From Deltaproteobacteria bacterium (GTDB lineage Bacteria; Desulfobacterota; Desulfobacteria; Desulfobacterales; JAFDMD01): a stretch of 32,040 bases of DNA. Of this stretch, positions 19,225 through 28,591 are shown in pieces. A program made the position numbers and the translations under genes. The stretch spans positions 1 to 32,040 of the forward strand of contig JAFDMD010000011.1 of NCBI GenBank assembly GCA_019306185.1, written 5' to 3'. The notes beneath the pieces were generated by a model that searched no databases, was not told where the DNA came from, and saw only the letters and a list, made by a program, of their open reading frames with translations. Each line of letters starts with the position of its first letter. Position 1 is the stretch's first letter.

Positions 19225-21246
19225 TTATAAAAACGGTATAAGAAGCAACGCTACAACGTTTAATATTTTTATCATAGGATTGATAGCAGGTCCTGCGGTA
19301 TCTTTGTAGGGATCGCCTACGGTATCGCCGGTAATAGCCGCTTTATGAGCTTCGCTGCCTTTGCCGCCATGATGACCGTCTTCAATATATTTTTTGGCGT
19401 TATCCCATGCCGCTCCGCCCGTAGTCATAGATATGGCTACAAATAGTCCGGTTGTAATACTTCCTATAAGAAGTCCTCCGAGAGCCTGAGGTCCGAGTAT
19501 AAAGCCTACCAAAACCGGAGCGAGAACCGGAAGGATTGCCGGAACCATCATTTTGGATAAAGCAAATTTGGTTACTATGTCAACGCATGCCGCATAGTCC
19601 GGTTTTGCTTTGCCTTCCATGATTCCTTTGATTTCTTTAAATTGTCTTCTTACTTCTTGAACAACCGCATGACCGGCTTCGCCTACCGCGGTCATTGCCA
19701 TAGAGGCGAACAAGAATGGAAGCAGTCCGCCGAGAAAGAGTCCGATTAATACGTTAACGTCGGAAAGATCAAAAGTAAGTTTTCTTCCCAAATGCTCGAA
19801 CTCCTGAGTATATGCCGAGAATAGAACAAGCGCCGCAAGTCCTGCGGAGCCTATTGCATAACCTTTTGTTACGGCTTTTGTAGTATTTCCTACGGCGTCA
19901 AGAGGGTCGGTAACCGCTCGGACGCTTTCGTCCATTTCAGCCATTTCCGCAATTCCGCCGGCATTATCGGTAATAGGTCCGTAAGCGTCTATCGCTATAA
20001 CCATACCTGTCATAGAAAGCATTGAAACCGCCGCAGTTGCAATTCCGTAAAGTCCGCCGAGAGCGTTTGCCGCGAATATAGCGGCGCAGATGGCAAGAAC
20101 AGGGAGAGCGGTTGACTGCATGCTTACCGCAAGCCCTCTGATAATATTTGTGCCGTGTCCGGTAGTGGAAGCTTCCGCTATATCTTTAACCGGCTTTCTT
20201 AGTCCCGTATAATATTCGGTAATAAAAACTATAACAACCGTTAGTATAAGTCCGACTAAAGCCGAAAGATATATTGAGGTAGTATTTACGCCTTCAAGAT
20301 CCGCTAAAAGTTTATTTGTTGCGAAATAGAATGCTATACCGGCAATGATTGCGGAACCGAACATTCCTTTATAAAGAGCGCCCATTATATAGTCGCTGCC
20401 TTCTTTCAATTTTACGAAAAATATCGCTATCATTGAAGCCACAATTGATATAGCCCCGAGAACAAGCGGGAATACTATAGCGGAAGCAGAGCCTCTGAAA
20501 ATGATTTCGGCAAGAACCATTGCCGCAACCGTAGTAACCGCATAGGTTTCAAAAAGGTCTGCCGCCATACCGGCGCAGTCCCCTACGTTATCCCCTACAT
20601 TATCCGCTATGGTGGCGGGGTTTCTGGGATCGTCTTCAGGAATTCCGGCTTCTAATTTGCCGACTAAGTCCGCTCCTACGTCAGCGCCTTTTGTAAAAAT
20701 ACCGCCTCCAAGTCTTGCAAAGATCGATATAAGGCTTCCTCCGAAACCGAGAGCTATAAGCGCTACGGATATTTTCTTAGGGTCCAAACCTAAATTGGTA
20801 AGAAGAGCAAAAAGTCCGGCGCATACGGTAAGAGCAAGAGAGGCTACTATCATTCCCGTAACGGAGCCTCCTCTAAACGCCATCATAAGCCCCGCATTTA
20901 ATCCGCTTTTTGCGGCTTCGGCGGTTCGAACGTTAGCAATAACCGAAACTCTCATTCCTATGTAGCCTGCCATAAATGAGGCTACCGCGCCCAAAGTAAA
21001 TCCAAAGCAGGCGTATCCGCCGTATCCGGGCGCAAATAGAATGATTATAGCAAGAATAACTCCTACTATCAGCATACTCCTCATCTGACGATTAAGATAT
21101 GCTATGGCTCCATCCTTTATGGCAGCAGCGATTTCATTCATTCTTTCATTCCCTGCGGGAGCTTTTTTAACGCTCGCCGCTAGAATGATAGAAAAAATTA
21201 CGCCTACGATGCCCACAAGTGTACAAATCCACGCTAAATTTTCCAT
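19225..21246 (-). CDS. hppA: K+-independent membrane-bound proton-pumping pyrophosphatase
   Basis: [46 protein letters not shown] (Lys at the K+-site position). Confidence 0.96.
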   Translation of the reverse strand: MENLAWICTLVGIVGVIFSIILAASVKKAPAGNERMNEIAAAIKDGAIAYLNRQMRSMLIVGVILAIIILFAPGYGGYACFGFTLGAVASFMAGYIGMRVSVIANVRTAEAAKSGLNAGLMMAFRGGSVTGMIVASLALTVCAGLFALLTNLGLDPKKISVALIALGFGGSLISIFARLGGGIFTKGADVGADLVGKLEAGIPEDDPRNPATIADNVGDNVGDCAGMAADLFETYAVTTVAAMVLAEIIFRGSASAIVFPLVLGAISIVASMIAIFFVKLKEGSDYIMGALYKGMFGSAIIAGIAFYFATNKLLADLEGVNTTSIYLSALVGLILTVVIVFITEYYTGLRKPVKDIAEASTTGHGTNIIRGLAVSMQSTALPVLAICAAIFAANALGGLYGIATAAVSMLSMTGMVIAIDAYGPITDNAGGIAEMAEMDESVRAVTDPLDAVGNTTKAVTKGYAIGSAGLAALVLFSAYTQEFEHLGRKLTFDLSDVNVLIGLFLGGLLPFLFASMAMTAVGEAGHAVVQEVRRQFKEIKGIMEGKAKPDYAACVDIVTKFALSKMMVPAILPVLAPVLVGFILGPQALGGLLIGSITTGLFVAISMTTGGAAWDNAKKYIEDGHHGGKGSEAHKAAITGDTVGDPYKDTAGPAINPMIKILNVVALLLIPFL

Positions 21247-21281
21247 TTTTCCTCCGTTTTTGAAAAATCAACAACAATATA

Positions 21282-21851
21282 TTATTTCCTATTAAAATAG
21301 TTCATACTATCTTTAACGCCTTTGAGAAGTATTGATATAGTCGCTTCTTTTGCTTTGTTTATTAGGGTTTGTATATTTTTTTTCTCGCGATAGTCGTAAG
21401 GTTTAAGAACATAATCGGATATTGCGATTATGTTTTCGGTTTCGGGTCTTCCTACGCCGAAACGAACTCTTACGAAATTATTATTTCCGAGATTTTCTAT
21501 TATTGAACGAATGCCTTTATGGCCTCCGTCTCCCCCTTTTTCTTTTATTTGTATTCTGCCTAACAAAAGGTCTATATCGTCATGTATAACTATTATATCC
21601 GTATGTTTTATATTGTAATAATCGGAAAATTGTTTAATCGTAAAACCGCTTAAATTCATGTACGTTGTCGGTTTTACGAGTATAACTTGTTTATTTTCGA
21701 TTATTTCTTTCGAATATAATGAGTTAAACTTTTTTTTATTGATATTTATAGAGTAAGCTTGCGCAATAGTCTCTATTATATCAAAGCCCGCATTATGGCG
21801 GGTATGTTTATATTTTTTACCCGGGTTGCCGAGCCCAGCTATTATTTTTAT
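21282..21851 (-). CDS. pth: Peptidyl-tRNA hydrolase, apparently starting at ATA
   Basis: Extending the track ORF upstream gives (I)KIIAGLGNPGKKYKHTRHNAGFDIIETIAQAYSIN...QVILVKPTTYMNLSG, restoring catalytic Asn (GLGNPG) and His (TRHNAG). 189 codons plus stop. No ATG/GTG/TTG between the upstream in-frame stop and this motif. Confidence 0.85.
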   Translation of the reverse strand: MKIIAGLGNPGKKYKHTRHNAGFDIIETIAQAYSININKKKFNSLYSKEIIENKQVILVKPTTYMNLSGFTIKQFSDYYNIKHTDIIVIHDDIDLLLGRIQIKEKGGDGGHKGIRSIIENLGNNNFVRVRFGVGRPETENIIAISDYVLKPYDYREKKNIQTLINKAKEATISILLKGVKDSMNYFNRK

Positions 21852-22516
21852 TTATTTTTATCCTCTTTTTTTTCTTCGTCGGCAGTTTCTTCGCCGGTTT
21901 CTTCGTCGGCAGTTTCTTCGCCGTCAATCTCTTCTTCTTCCTCTTCCACAACTTCTTCCGCCATAGGACTTGCTATGGTTAATAAAGTAAATCTTTGGTC
22001 AAATGGTATTTCAATGTTTTCGCCCAGATTTATTTCGTCTATATGTATTGAATCGCCTATCTCAAGCTTGCTTATATCTAATTCAACCGATTCCGGTATT
22101 TCGATGGGCAAACAAATGATTTCTATTTCGCGTCTTAATATTTGTAATATTCCGCCGTTTTCAACTCCTATCGAGTGTCCTTTTGTAGTAACCGGAATTG
22201 TTATTTTTATTGTTTTATCCATGTCTATTTCATAGAAATCCGCATGCAGATAAGTCAAACTTACGGGATGACGCTGCAATTCTTTAATCATAACCGTTTT
22301 TTTAGAGCCGTCGTCAAATATAATGTCTAAAATAGCTTGACTGCCGGATTTGTTTTTTAAAGCGGTTTGCATATCTTTGGCATTGACCGATAATAAGATG
22401 TTGTCGGCTTTATTTCCGTAAAGAATAGCCGGCATTCTTCCTTCTGTACGAAGTCTTCTTGCGGGGTTATTGCCGGTCGTTTTTCTGGTTATTGCTTTAA
22501 GTTTAACTTTTTCCAA
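21848..22516 (-). CDS. rplY: 50S ribosomal protein L25 (TL5/CTC form)
   Basis: N-terminal L25 domain (RKTTGNNPARRLRTEGRMPAILYG) plus CTC beta domain and acidic tail. Confidence 0.93.
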   Translation of the reverse strand: MEKVKLKAITRKTTGNNPARRLRTEGRMPAILYGNKADNILLSVNAKDMQTALKNKSGSQAILDIIFDDGSKKTVMIKELQRHPVSLTYLHADFYEIDMDKTIKITIPVTTKGHSIGVENGGILQILRREIEIICLPIEIPESVELDISKLEIGDSIHIDEINLGENIEIPFDQRFTLLTIASPMAEEVVEEEEEEIDGEETADEETGEETADEEKKEDKNK

Positions 22517-22538
22517 AACTTTTTCTCCTTTTAAAAAT

Positions 22539-23483
22539 TTATACGAACAGCGAATTAACCGAATCGCCCGTATGACTTCTTATAATCGCTTCTCCGAGAA
22601 GTTCCGAAATGGAAAGGACTTTTATTTTGCCGCATTCTTCGGCATGTTCGGATAACGGTATTGTATCGGTAACTATAAGGCTTTCCAAATTTGAATCGGA
22701 TATTCTTTTAACTGCCGGACCCGACAAAACGGGGTGAGAGCAGCAAGCATATACTTTTTTTACCCCTTTGCTTAATAATAGGTTTACCGCTTCGGTTAAA
22801 GTGCCTGCAGTATCTACCATGTCGTCTAATATCACGGCGATTTTATTTTTAACGTCTCCTATAACCTCCATAGCTTTTACTTTATTAGGTTCGTCTCGAC
22901 GCTTGTTGATAATGGCAAGCCCTGCGTTGTCAAGACGTTTTGCAAATGCCCGCGCTCTTTCTACGCCTCCGGCGTCCGGAGATACTATAACAAGCTTTTC
23001 TTTAAAGTAATTTTTCATATATTTGAGCAATACAGGAGCAGCGAAGAGGTTGTCCACCGGAATATCAAAAAAGCCTTGTATTTGCCCCGTATGCAGATCC
23101 GTTGTAATGACTCGGTTTGCGCCTGCCGTAGTAATAAGATCCGCGACAAGCTTTGCGCTTATCGGAACTCTGGGTTCTACTTTTTTATCCTGACGCGCAT
23201 AGCCGTAATATGGTATAACAGCGGTTACTCTTCTTGCCGAAGACCGTTTAAAAGCGTCTAACATCATTAGAAGCTCTACAAGGTTTTCATTTACGGGAGG
23301 AGATACGGATTGAATGATAAAAATATCTTTAAGTCGGACGTTTTCATTGATTTCTATTCTGATTTCTCCGTCGCTAAATCTATCCACTTTAGCGCTGCCA
23401 AGAGGTAGGTCGATATATTTGCATACCGCTTGAGCAAGCTTATAATTGGAGTTTCCGCTAAAAAGCATTATATCGTTATTCAT
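22539..23483 (-). CDS. prs: Ribose-phosphate pyrophosphokinase
   Basis: [34 protein letters not shown]-type motif, [13 protein letters not shown]. Confidence 0.96.
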   Translation of the reverse strand: MNNDIMLFSGNSNYKLAQAVCKYIDLPLGSAKVDRFSDGEIRIEINENVRLKDIFIIQSVSPPVNENLVELLMMLDAFKRSSARRVTAVIPYYGYARQDKKVEPRVPISAKLVADLITTAGANRVITTDLHTGQIQGFFDIPVDNLFAAPVLLKYMKNYFKEKLVIVSPDAGGVERARAFAKRLDNAGLAIINKRRDEPNKVKAMEVIGDVKNKIAVILDDMVDTAGTLTEAVNLLLSKGVKKVYACCSHPVLSGPAVKRISDSNLESLIVTDTIPLSEHAEECGKIKVLSISELLGEAIIRSHTGDSVNSLFV

Positions 23484-23539
23484 AAATTTTCTCTGACGTT
23501 TTTATATAAAACCGAAAATATGTTATTGTCTAATATATT

Positions 23540-23614
23540 TGGCTGGGGCGGGAGGATTCGAACCCCCAAATGCAAGGTCCAAAACCTTGTGTCTTACCAT
23601 TTGACGACGCCCCA
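23540..23614 (-). tRNA. tRNA-Gln (anticodon TTG)
   Basis: Reverse complement TGGGGCGTCGTCAAATGGTAAGACACAAGGTTTTGGACCTTGCATTTGGGGGTTCGAATCCTCCCGCCCCAGCCA; CCA encoded. Confidence 0.95.
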
Positions 23615-23653
23615 ATATAAATTATTTGTTTGTTCCGATAATCAAAATTTTTA

Positions 23654-24496
23654 TTAAACGATTAATTTCGTATTAAAAACGATTAATTGTTTATTTTTTA
23701 AAAAGTATTCAAAAGCGTTAGTTGCCGTTGTAAAATCTTTAAAAATACCGAAAATTGCAGAACCGCTTCCGGTCATTAAGGTTTTATCCGCTTTATTTCG
23801 GATAAAATCTTTTTTTATATCCGATATTTGCGGATAAAAAGGCTCAACCGCCTCTTCAAGATTATTTTTAATATAGATTTTATCTTTTCGATTTATAAAA
23901 AATGGATATTTATTTCTCTTTTTAGTATTTGTCAATCCTAAATTCTTTTTAATTTCGTTAAATTTTTTATAAGCCCAAGAGGTCGAGACTTCAAAACGGG
24001 GGTAAACCACAACGATATTAAAAGGATAAAGCCCTTTATACTCGTAAAGTTTTTCGCCTATGCCTGTCGCGAGCGCCGGTTTGGAACGAATAAAAAAAGG
24101 AACGTCCGCCCCTATTTTTAAGCCTATTTTTTCTAATTTTTCAACTGAAAAAGTTTGATAATGTTTATTTAAAGCCGTAAGAACCGCGGCGGCGTTGCCG
24201 CTGCCTCCTCCGAGACCGGCTCCCGCGGGTATTTTTTTATTTATTGTTATTTTTACTCCGGCTTTTATGTTTGCTTCTTTAAAAAAAAGATCTGCCGCTT
24301 TAAAAGCAAGGTTGTCTTCTTGAGCGCATATTTTGGGGTTGCATTCCACAAGAATTTTTTTTTGGTCAAATATAAAAGAAAGGGCGTCAAATATTGCTAT
24401 AGGGCATATAAGGGTTTCGATATTGTGATAACCGTCCGCTCTTTGATTTTTTATTTTAAGATATAGGTTTATTTTTGCGGGGGAGAGAATTTTCAT
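23654..24496 (-). CDS. ispE: 4-(cytidine 5'-diphospho)-2-C-methyl-D-erythritol kinase
   Basis: MKILSPAKINLYLKIKNQRADGYHNIETL; GHMP motif KKIPAGAGLGGGSGNAAAVL. Confidence 0.94.
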   Translation of the reverse strand: MKILSPAKINLYLKIKNQRADGYHNIETLICPIAIFDALSFIFDQKKILVECNPKICAQEDNLAFKAADLFFKEANIKAGVKITINKKIPAGAGLGGGSGNAAAVLTALNKHYQTFSVEKLEKIGLKIGADVPFFIRSKPALATGIGEKLYEYKGLYPFNIVVVYPRFEVSTSWAYKKFNEIKKNLGLTNTKKRNKYPFFINRKDKIYIKNNLEEAVEPFYPQISDIKKDFIRNKADKTLMTGSGSAIFGIFKDFTTATNAFEYFLKNKQLIVFNTKLIV

Positions 24497-24525
24497 TACT
24501 TGCGTTTCAGCGCGATTTGCTATCT

Positions 24526-24714
24526 TTATATATACCATATGGAAACCAGAGAATAAAACTTGTCCTCATTGTTATCAAAAGCATAATTTTGTTTAATATG
24601 TTTTATCTCAATGTTATTGTTATTATCAAGCCAGTTGTTTATCTCCTTTTCTAATTTGCCGATTTTACTTAAACCAATTAAACAAGAAGAATCCGAAATG
24701 ACTGTTTTAGACAT
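24526..24714 (-). pseudogene. Truncated DUF3368-like toxin
   Basis: MSKTVISDSSCLIGLSKIGKLEKEI... resembles the DUF3368 N-terminus, but the ORF is only 62 aa and follows a UPF0175-like gene with an 8-nt overlap. Confidence 0.55.
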
Positions 24715-24970
24715 TCGTTAGTTTCTCCATGTCTTTTCTCAAATCTTCTTTATTATAAAGGATTGGTATTTTGAGCCTGCGATTCATCTCAAAATACTCC
24801 CACTGGCTAAAGCCCCCGAGTTCGCAAGCTTTGCTTAATGAAATTTGTTTATGCTCATATAAAAAAAACGCAATAATCTGTTTTATATCATGGCTTATGT
24901 TGTTTAAATCTAAACCGGCTTGAAAAGCAATTGCCGCAGGTATTTCAAATTTTACGCTTAATGTATTCAT
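24707..24970 (-). CDS. UPF0175 family protein (antitoxin-like)
   Basis: IIAFFLYEHKQISLSKACELGGFSQWEYFEMNRRLKIPILYNKEDLRKDMEKL. Confidence 0.8.
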   Translation of the reverse strand: MNTLSVKFEIPAAIAFQAGLDLNNISHDIKQIIAFFLYEHKQISLSKACELGGFSQWEYFEMNRRLKIPILYNKEDLRKDMEKLTNV

Positions 24971-25053
24971 AGTCGTTTACCTTTTCTTATGGGCGATTAC
25001 ATATTTAACTCATACTTTTTTTGCGGGAGAAAGAAGTTTTATTTGATAGATAT

Positions 25054-25090
25054 GATATAGGGAGGTTGTATTCAACCTCCCTATATTGTT
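25054..25090 (-). terminator. Terminator downstream of htrA
   Basis: ATATAGGGAGGTTG-TATT-CAACCTCCCTATAT, perfect 14-bp stem. Confidence 0.8.
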
Positions 25091-26536
25091 TTATTTTATT
25101 AGTTTAACAACCATATAGCCTCTGTCCGCTCTTTTAATATAAAATTTTATTGTTTCTCCGGCTTTGGTTTTTTTAATTGCAGCCTTGTAATCTGTTTTTG
25201 ATTTTATGATTTTGCGATTTATTTCTTTTATAATATCGAATTTTGCCAAACCGGCTTCGGAGCCTTTTTTATCCGGATCCATATTGATTATAATAACGCC
25301 TTCTTTGTCCGTTATTCCGGTTTTTTCCATTATTTCCGGCGTAATGTCCGCTACGCTTATTCCAAGCTCGTCTGTTTCCGCCTCTTTTTCTTTATATTCG
25401 GAAGATGATAATTTTTCGCTTTCTCTTTTTGCTATTTTAACCGTAAAGATTTTTTTAACGCCGTTTCTCAACACTGTTATGTCAACCGATTTACCCGCTT
25501 TAATTCCGGCTATTGTGGCGGAAAGTTCTCTTGAGGTTTCTATTTTTTTGCCGTCTGCTTGTACGATTATGTCGTTTGCTTTTATGCCGGCTTTATCTGC
25601 GGGATCGCCCGGGAATACTTTGCCGATAAGAACCCCTTTTGTATCTTTTAAGCCTTTATATTCGGCAAGCTCTTCGGTTAAATTCTGTATTTGAACGCCA
25701 AGCCAACCTCGCGCGTATTCTCCGTGTTCTTTTAATTGTCGAATTATATCTCCGGCAAGATTCATGGGTATTGCAAAGCCTATTCCGTTTCCTCCGGCTA
25801 TAATTGCGGTATTTATGCCTATTACTTCGCCGTTCATGTTTATTAGGGGTCCGCCGCTGTTTCCAAAATTAATGGAAGCGTCGGTTTGAATAAAGTCATC
25901 GTAAGGTCCGGAGCCTATTACTCTGCCTTTTGCGCTTACAATGCCTGCCGTTACGGTATGTTCCAATCCAAACGGGCTGCCTATGGCGATTACCCACTCG
26001 CCCACTTTTAATTGATCGGAATCGCCTATTTTTATCGCGTTAAGTTTTTCGTTTGTTTTTACTTTAATAAGGGCAAGGTCTGTTTCCGGATCTCGTCCTA
26101 CTATTTCGGCTTCAAGCTCTTTGCCGTCTTGTATTTTTACTTTTATTTCATCCGCGTTTTGTATAACGTGATTGTTGGTAACTATGTAGCCTTCTTTATC
26201 TATTATAAAACCGGAGCCAAGACTTGTTTCTTTACGCTCTTTTTGATTTTGTTCTCCGAAAAACTTTTCAAAGAATTCATTCATAGGATCATTTTTATCA
26301 AAAGGACCATTAAAAAAATAATGTTTTGATACCGGGCTTTTTCCTTTGATAATTTTAACGGCGCTGATGTTTACAACGCCGGGAATAACAGACTCGGAAA
26401 GTTTTGAAAAGTTTTGGGGTATCATTCGGACGGCTTGTTCTTCTTTCGCATATCCGAAGGAGGAAAAAGCGGTTATTAATAAAATAAAAAATAAAGCAAA
26501 GGTAAGCGTAAGCGCCTTGTTTGAATTTTTTTTCAT
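25091..26536 (-). CDS. DegP/HtrA-type periplasmic serine protease with two PDZ domains
   Basis: Signal peptide, GSGFIIDKEGYIVTNNHVI, TDLALIKV, FGNSGGPLINMNGEVIGINTA, two PDZ regions. Confidence 0.95.
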   Translation of the reverse strand: MKKNSNKALTLTFALFFILLITAFSSFGYAKEEQAVRMIPQNFSKLSESVIPGVVNISAVKIIKGKSPVSKHYFFNGPFDKNDPMNEFFEKFFGEQNQKERKETSLGSGFIIDKEGYIVTNNHVIQNADEIKVKIQDGKELEAEIVGRDPETDLALIKVKTNEKLNAIKIGDSDQLKVGEWVIAIGSPFGLEHTVTAGIVSAKGRVIGSGPYDDFIQTDASINFGNSGGPLINMNGEVIGINTAIIAGGNGIGFAIPMNLAGDIIRQLKEHGEYARGWLGVQIQNLTEELAEYKGLKDTKGVLIGKVFPGDPADKAGIKANDIIVQADGKKIETSRELSATIAGIKAGKSVDITVLRNGVKKIFTVKIAKRESEKLSSSEYKEKEAETDELGISVADITPEIMEKTGITDKEGVIIINMDPDKKGSEAGLAKFDIIKEINRKIIKSKTDYKAAIKKTKAGETIKFYIKRADRGYMVVKLIK

Positions 26537-26658
26537 TTATTTTTCCTTTTCTGATTACGAGATTCTGCTTTGCCGGTTTTGTTAAAACAAGGCGACAAAC
26601 TTATAAAGCCTGTTTTGCTTGGCAAGCGGGAAATCTCTATTTAATTTTTGTTTGAAAA

Positions 26659-26937
26659 TTAGGAATCTTTTTCGGCTTTTACGTAAGCGAGTCTTAAATC
26701 GTGCAAGAGGTTTATTAAAAGATTCTCTTCTTCATTGGTAAGATTATTTTTTGTTTTTTCCTGTATAACGCCGAGTATGTCTATTGATTGTTGCGCCAAA
26801 AGTAGATTTTTTCCGCTTTCTCCGGCAGTATCCTGCATCATTCCCAAATTAACGAGCGCCGAAGCCGCAATGGAATTTATAAAAGTGGAAAAATCTATTT
26901 TAGGCAGTTCCTGTTTTATATTTTTATTATCGGACAT
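26659..26937 (-). CDS. DUF1844 domain protein
   Basis: IDFSTFINSIAASALVNLGMMQD...LLAQQSIDILGVIQEKTKNNLTNEEENLLINLLHDLRLAYV. Confidence 0.85.
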   Translation of the reverse strand: MSDNKNIKQELPKIDFSTFINSIAASALVNLGMMQDTAGESGKNLLLAQQSIDILGVIQEKTKNNLTNEEENLLINLLHDLRLAYVKAEKDS

Positions 26938-27085
26938 TTTAAAACCTTTAATTATTTATTAATATTATTCTGTCTTTTACTGTTTTTACCGGTTTTGTTA
27001 AATCGCCGGTAGTTTTTTGTATGGAAAATAAAAGCGTAAAATTAATAATACTATACGGCGGGTTAGTCAACCTACGATATTTTTT

Positions 27086-27122
27086 TAATCCTCTTAATCT
27101 GCGTAATCTGTGGTCAATCTAC
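27086..27122. repeat. 9-bp-period GATTA-type repeats overlapping the hsdS stop codon
   Basis: Minus strand: (CCG)TAGATTGAC-CACAGATTA-CGCAGATTA-AGAGGATTA-AAAAA. Confidence 0.65.
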
Positions 27123-28559
27123 GGTCAAAAACCGTACCGCTTCGGCTTCATCCGTTTCTATTGCAATTTCAACCGCCCGCTTTGCGGTTTCCAAAAGTTG
27201 TGCAGATTCTTTTTTCAAACGGAAGCTTTCCTCTACAAGCTCGGCGATTTTTTGTTGTTTTGTATAATCGATTATCGGGATAATAATATTTTTTATCGAG
27301 GTATTTGAAATTTTAGGTTGCGCTGTTTGCGTAAATTCTTTTTGTATTTGTTCTTGAACAAAAAAACTTCTAAAAAGAATTTCATAAAAATAATAATTAT
27401 CCGTTGAAACAGTTAATCTTAAGCGAGATGTGTTATTTGAGATAAACGATTCGTTGAATTCTTTTGTAACTAAATTTATTTTCCCGATGGTATTTCCAAT
27501 CGTTGCAATAACGAAATCATTTTCTTTTACCGTAGTTTCATTGGACGCTTTAAAATCATCAGTTATGAAAATTACTTTATTCGTATTAATAGGCTGATTC
27601 CATGAAAGCTCTTTTATTCTCAAATAAGCTCTTTTAGCTTTTTCTACGTAAAAAGTATCCGGTATAAAACTGCCGTTTTTCAGTTTCGCAACGTTTGATA
27701 TGTTTTGGAATCCGAGTTTGGATTTTTTTATAATATTTTCTATCTCTTCATATTTCTTTTGATAATACTCCGCATCCAACCTGCCGGTTGTTAAAAAGGA
27801 ATTTTTAAAGCTTTTTATGTTTATAGGTTCTTTGCTTGGTTTAAAGTCGGTTAAGCCTATGGTTTCTAATAGGAGAGTTTCGGCTTGAGCGTAAAGGTTT
27901 TTTGATTTTTCTAAATTAGCATGAGCTTTTATCACTAAAGCTTCAATTAGTAATTGAAATTTTTTAGATAATAAAGGAACTATAACTTGTTCAACTTCTC
28001 TACAATTTAAATTTACCTGTTCCATTTGTCTTGATAAATAGTGTAAATATTTTTTACCAAAACGGGTAGTTAAATAAATATTCAAGAACTCAGGGCTTAT
28101 TTTATTTTTATCAACTCTTATTAATGCGATGTTTTGGTTAATATTTGCAGGTAATATTTCTTTTTTAATTATACATGACCTTGCAATAATATCATGTGAT
28201 GCTCCGATTATAGTAACGATTATATCTTGTTCTTTTAAAAAGGTGCGCTTGATTTTGTTATTGCCTTTTTCTGATAAAAAATGATTAAAAGTGGGCTTAA
28301 TAAAGTTATCACGCAAATTATCTGTTTTGATAAATTTTATATTTCCCCCATAAAAATTACTATTTTGCATAGATGGCGTATGACCTGTTTGAACGGATTT
28401 ACTTAAAAAATATAATAATTTTTTATGTGGTTTTGACAATAACTTATTTTTTAGTATTTTATATTCTTTTTTAAAGTATTCGCTTTCAATTCTAAAGCCA
28501 ACGTTTTCTGATTTTATAAAATTATAACCCAGCTCTACCGCTTCCAGCCCTTTTAACAT
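27114..28559 (-). CDS. Type I-like R-M specificity subunit HsdS
   Basis: Two TRD regions with coiled-coil spacers (ALVIKAHANLEKSKNLYAQAETLLLETIGL; QQKIAELVEESFRLKKESAQLLETAKRAVEIAIE). Confidence 0.88.
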   Translation of the reverse strand: MLKGLEAVELGYNFIKSENVGFRIESEYFKKEYKILKNKLLSKPHKKLLYFLSKSVQTGHTPSMQNSNFYGGNIKFIKTDNLRDNFIKPTFNHFLSEKGNNKIKRTFLKEQDIIVTIIGASHDIIARSCIIKKEILPANINQNIALIRVDKNKISPEFLNIYLTTRFGKKYLHYLSRQMEQVNLNCREVEQVIVPLLSKKFQLLIEALVIKAHANLEKSKNLYAQAETLLLETIGLTDFKPSKEPINIKSFKNSFLTTGRLDAEYYQKKYEEIENIIKKSKLGFQNISNVAKLKNGSFIPDTFYVEKAKRAYLRIKELSWNQPINTNKVIFITDDFKASNETTVKENDFVIATIGNTIGKINLVTKEFNESFISNNTSRLRLTVSTDNYYFYEILFRSFFVQEQIQKEFTQTAQPKISNTSIKNIIIPIIDYTKQQKIAELVEESFRLKKESAQLLETAKRAVEIAIETDEAEAVRFLTVD

Positions 28560-28591
28560 TTCAAGGTATTTATTTTCATTAAAAGGGCTTG

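Noticed and set aside
21282-21659. 125-aa pth with internal ATG start as given in the track
   Set aside because: Would lack the GLGNPG and TRHNAG catalytic region that is encoded in frame immediately upstream.
21759-22235. Ser-rich plus-strand 158-aa ORF
   Set aside because: Antisense of the Glu-rich L25/CTC tail, a compositional artefact.
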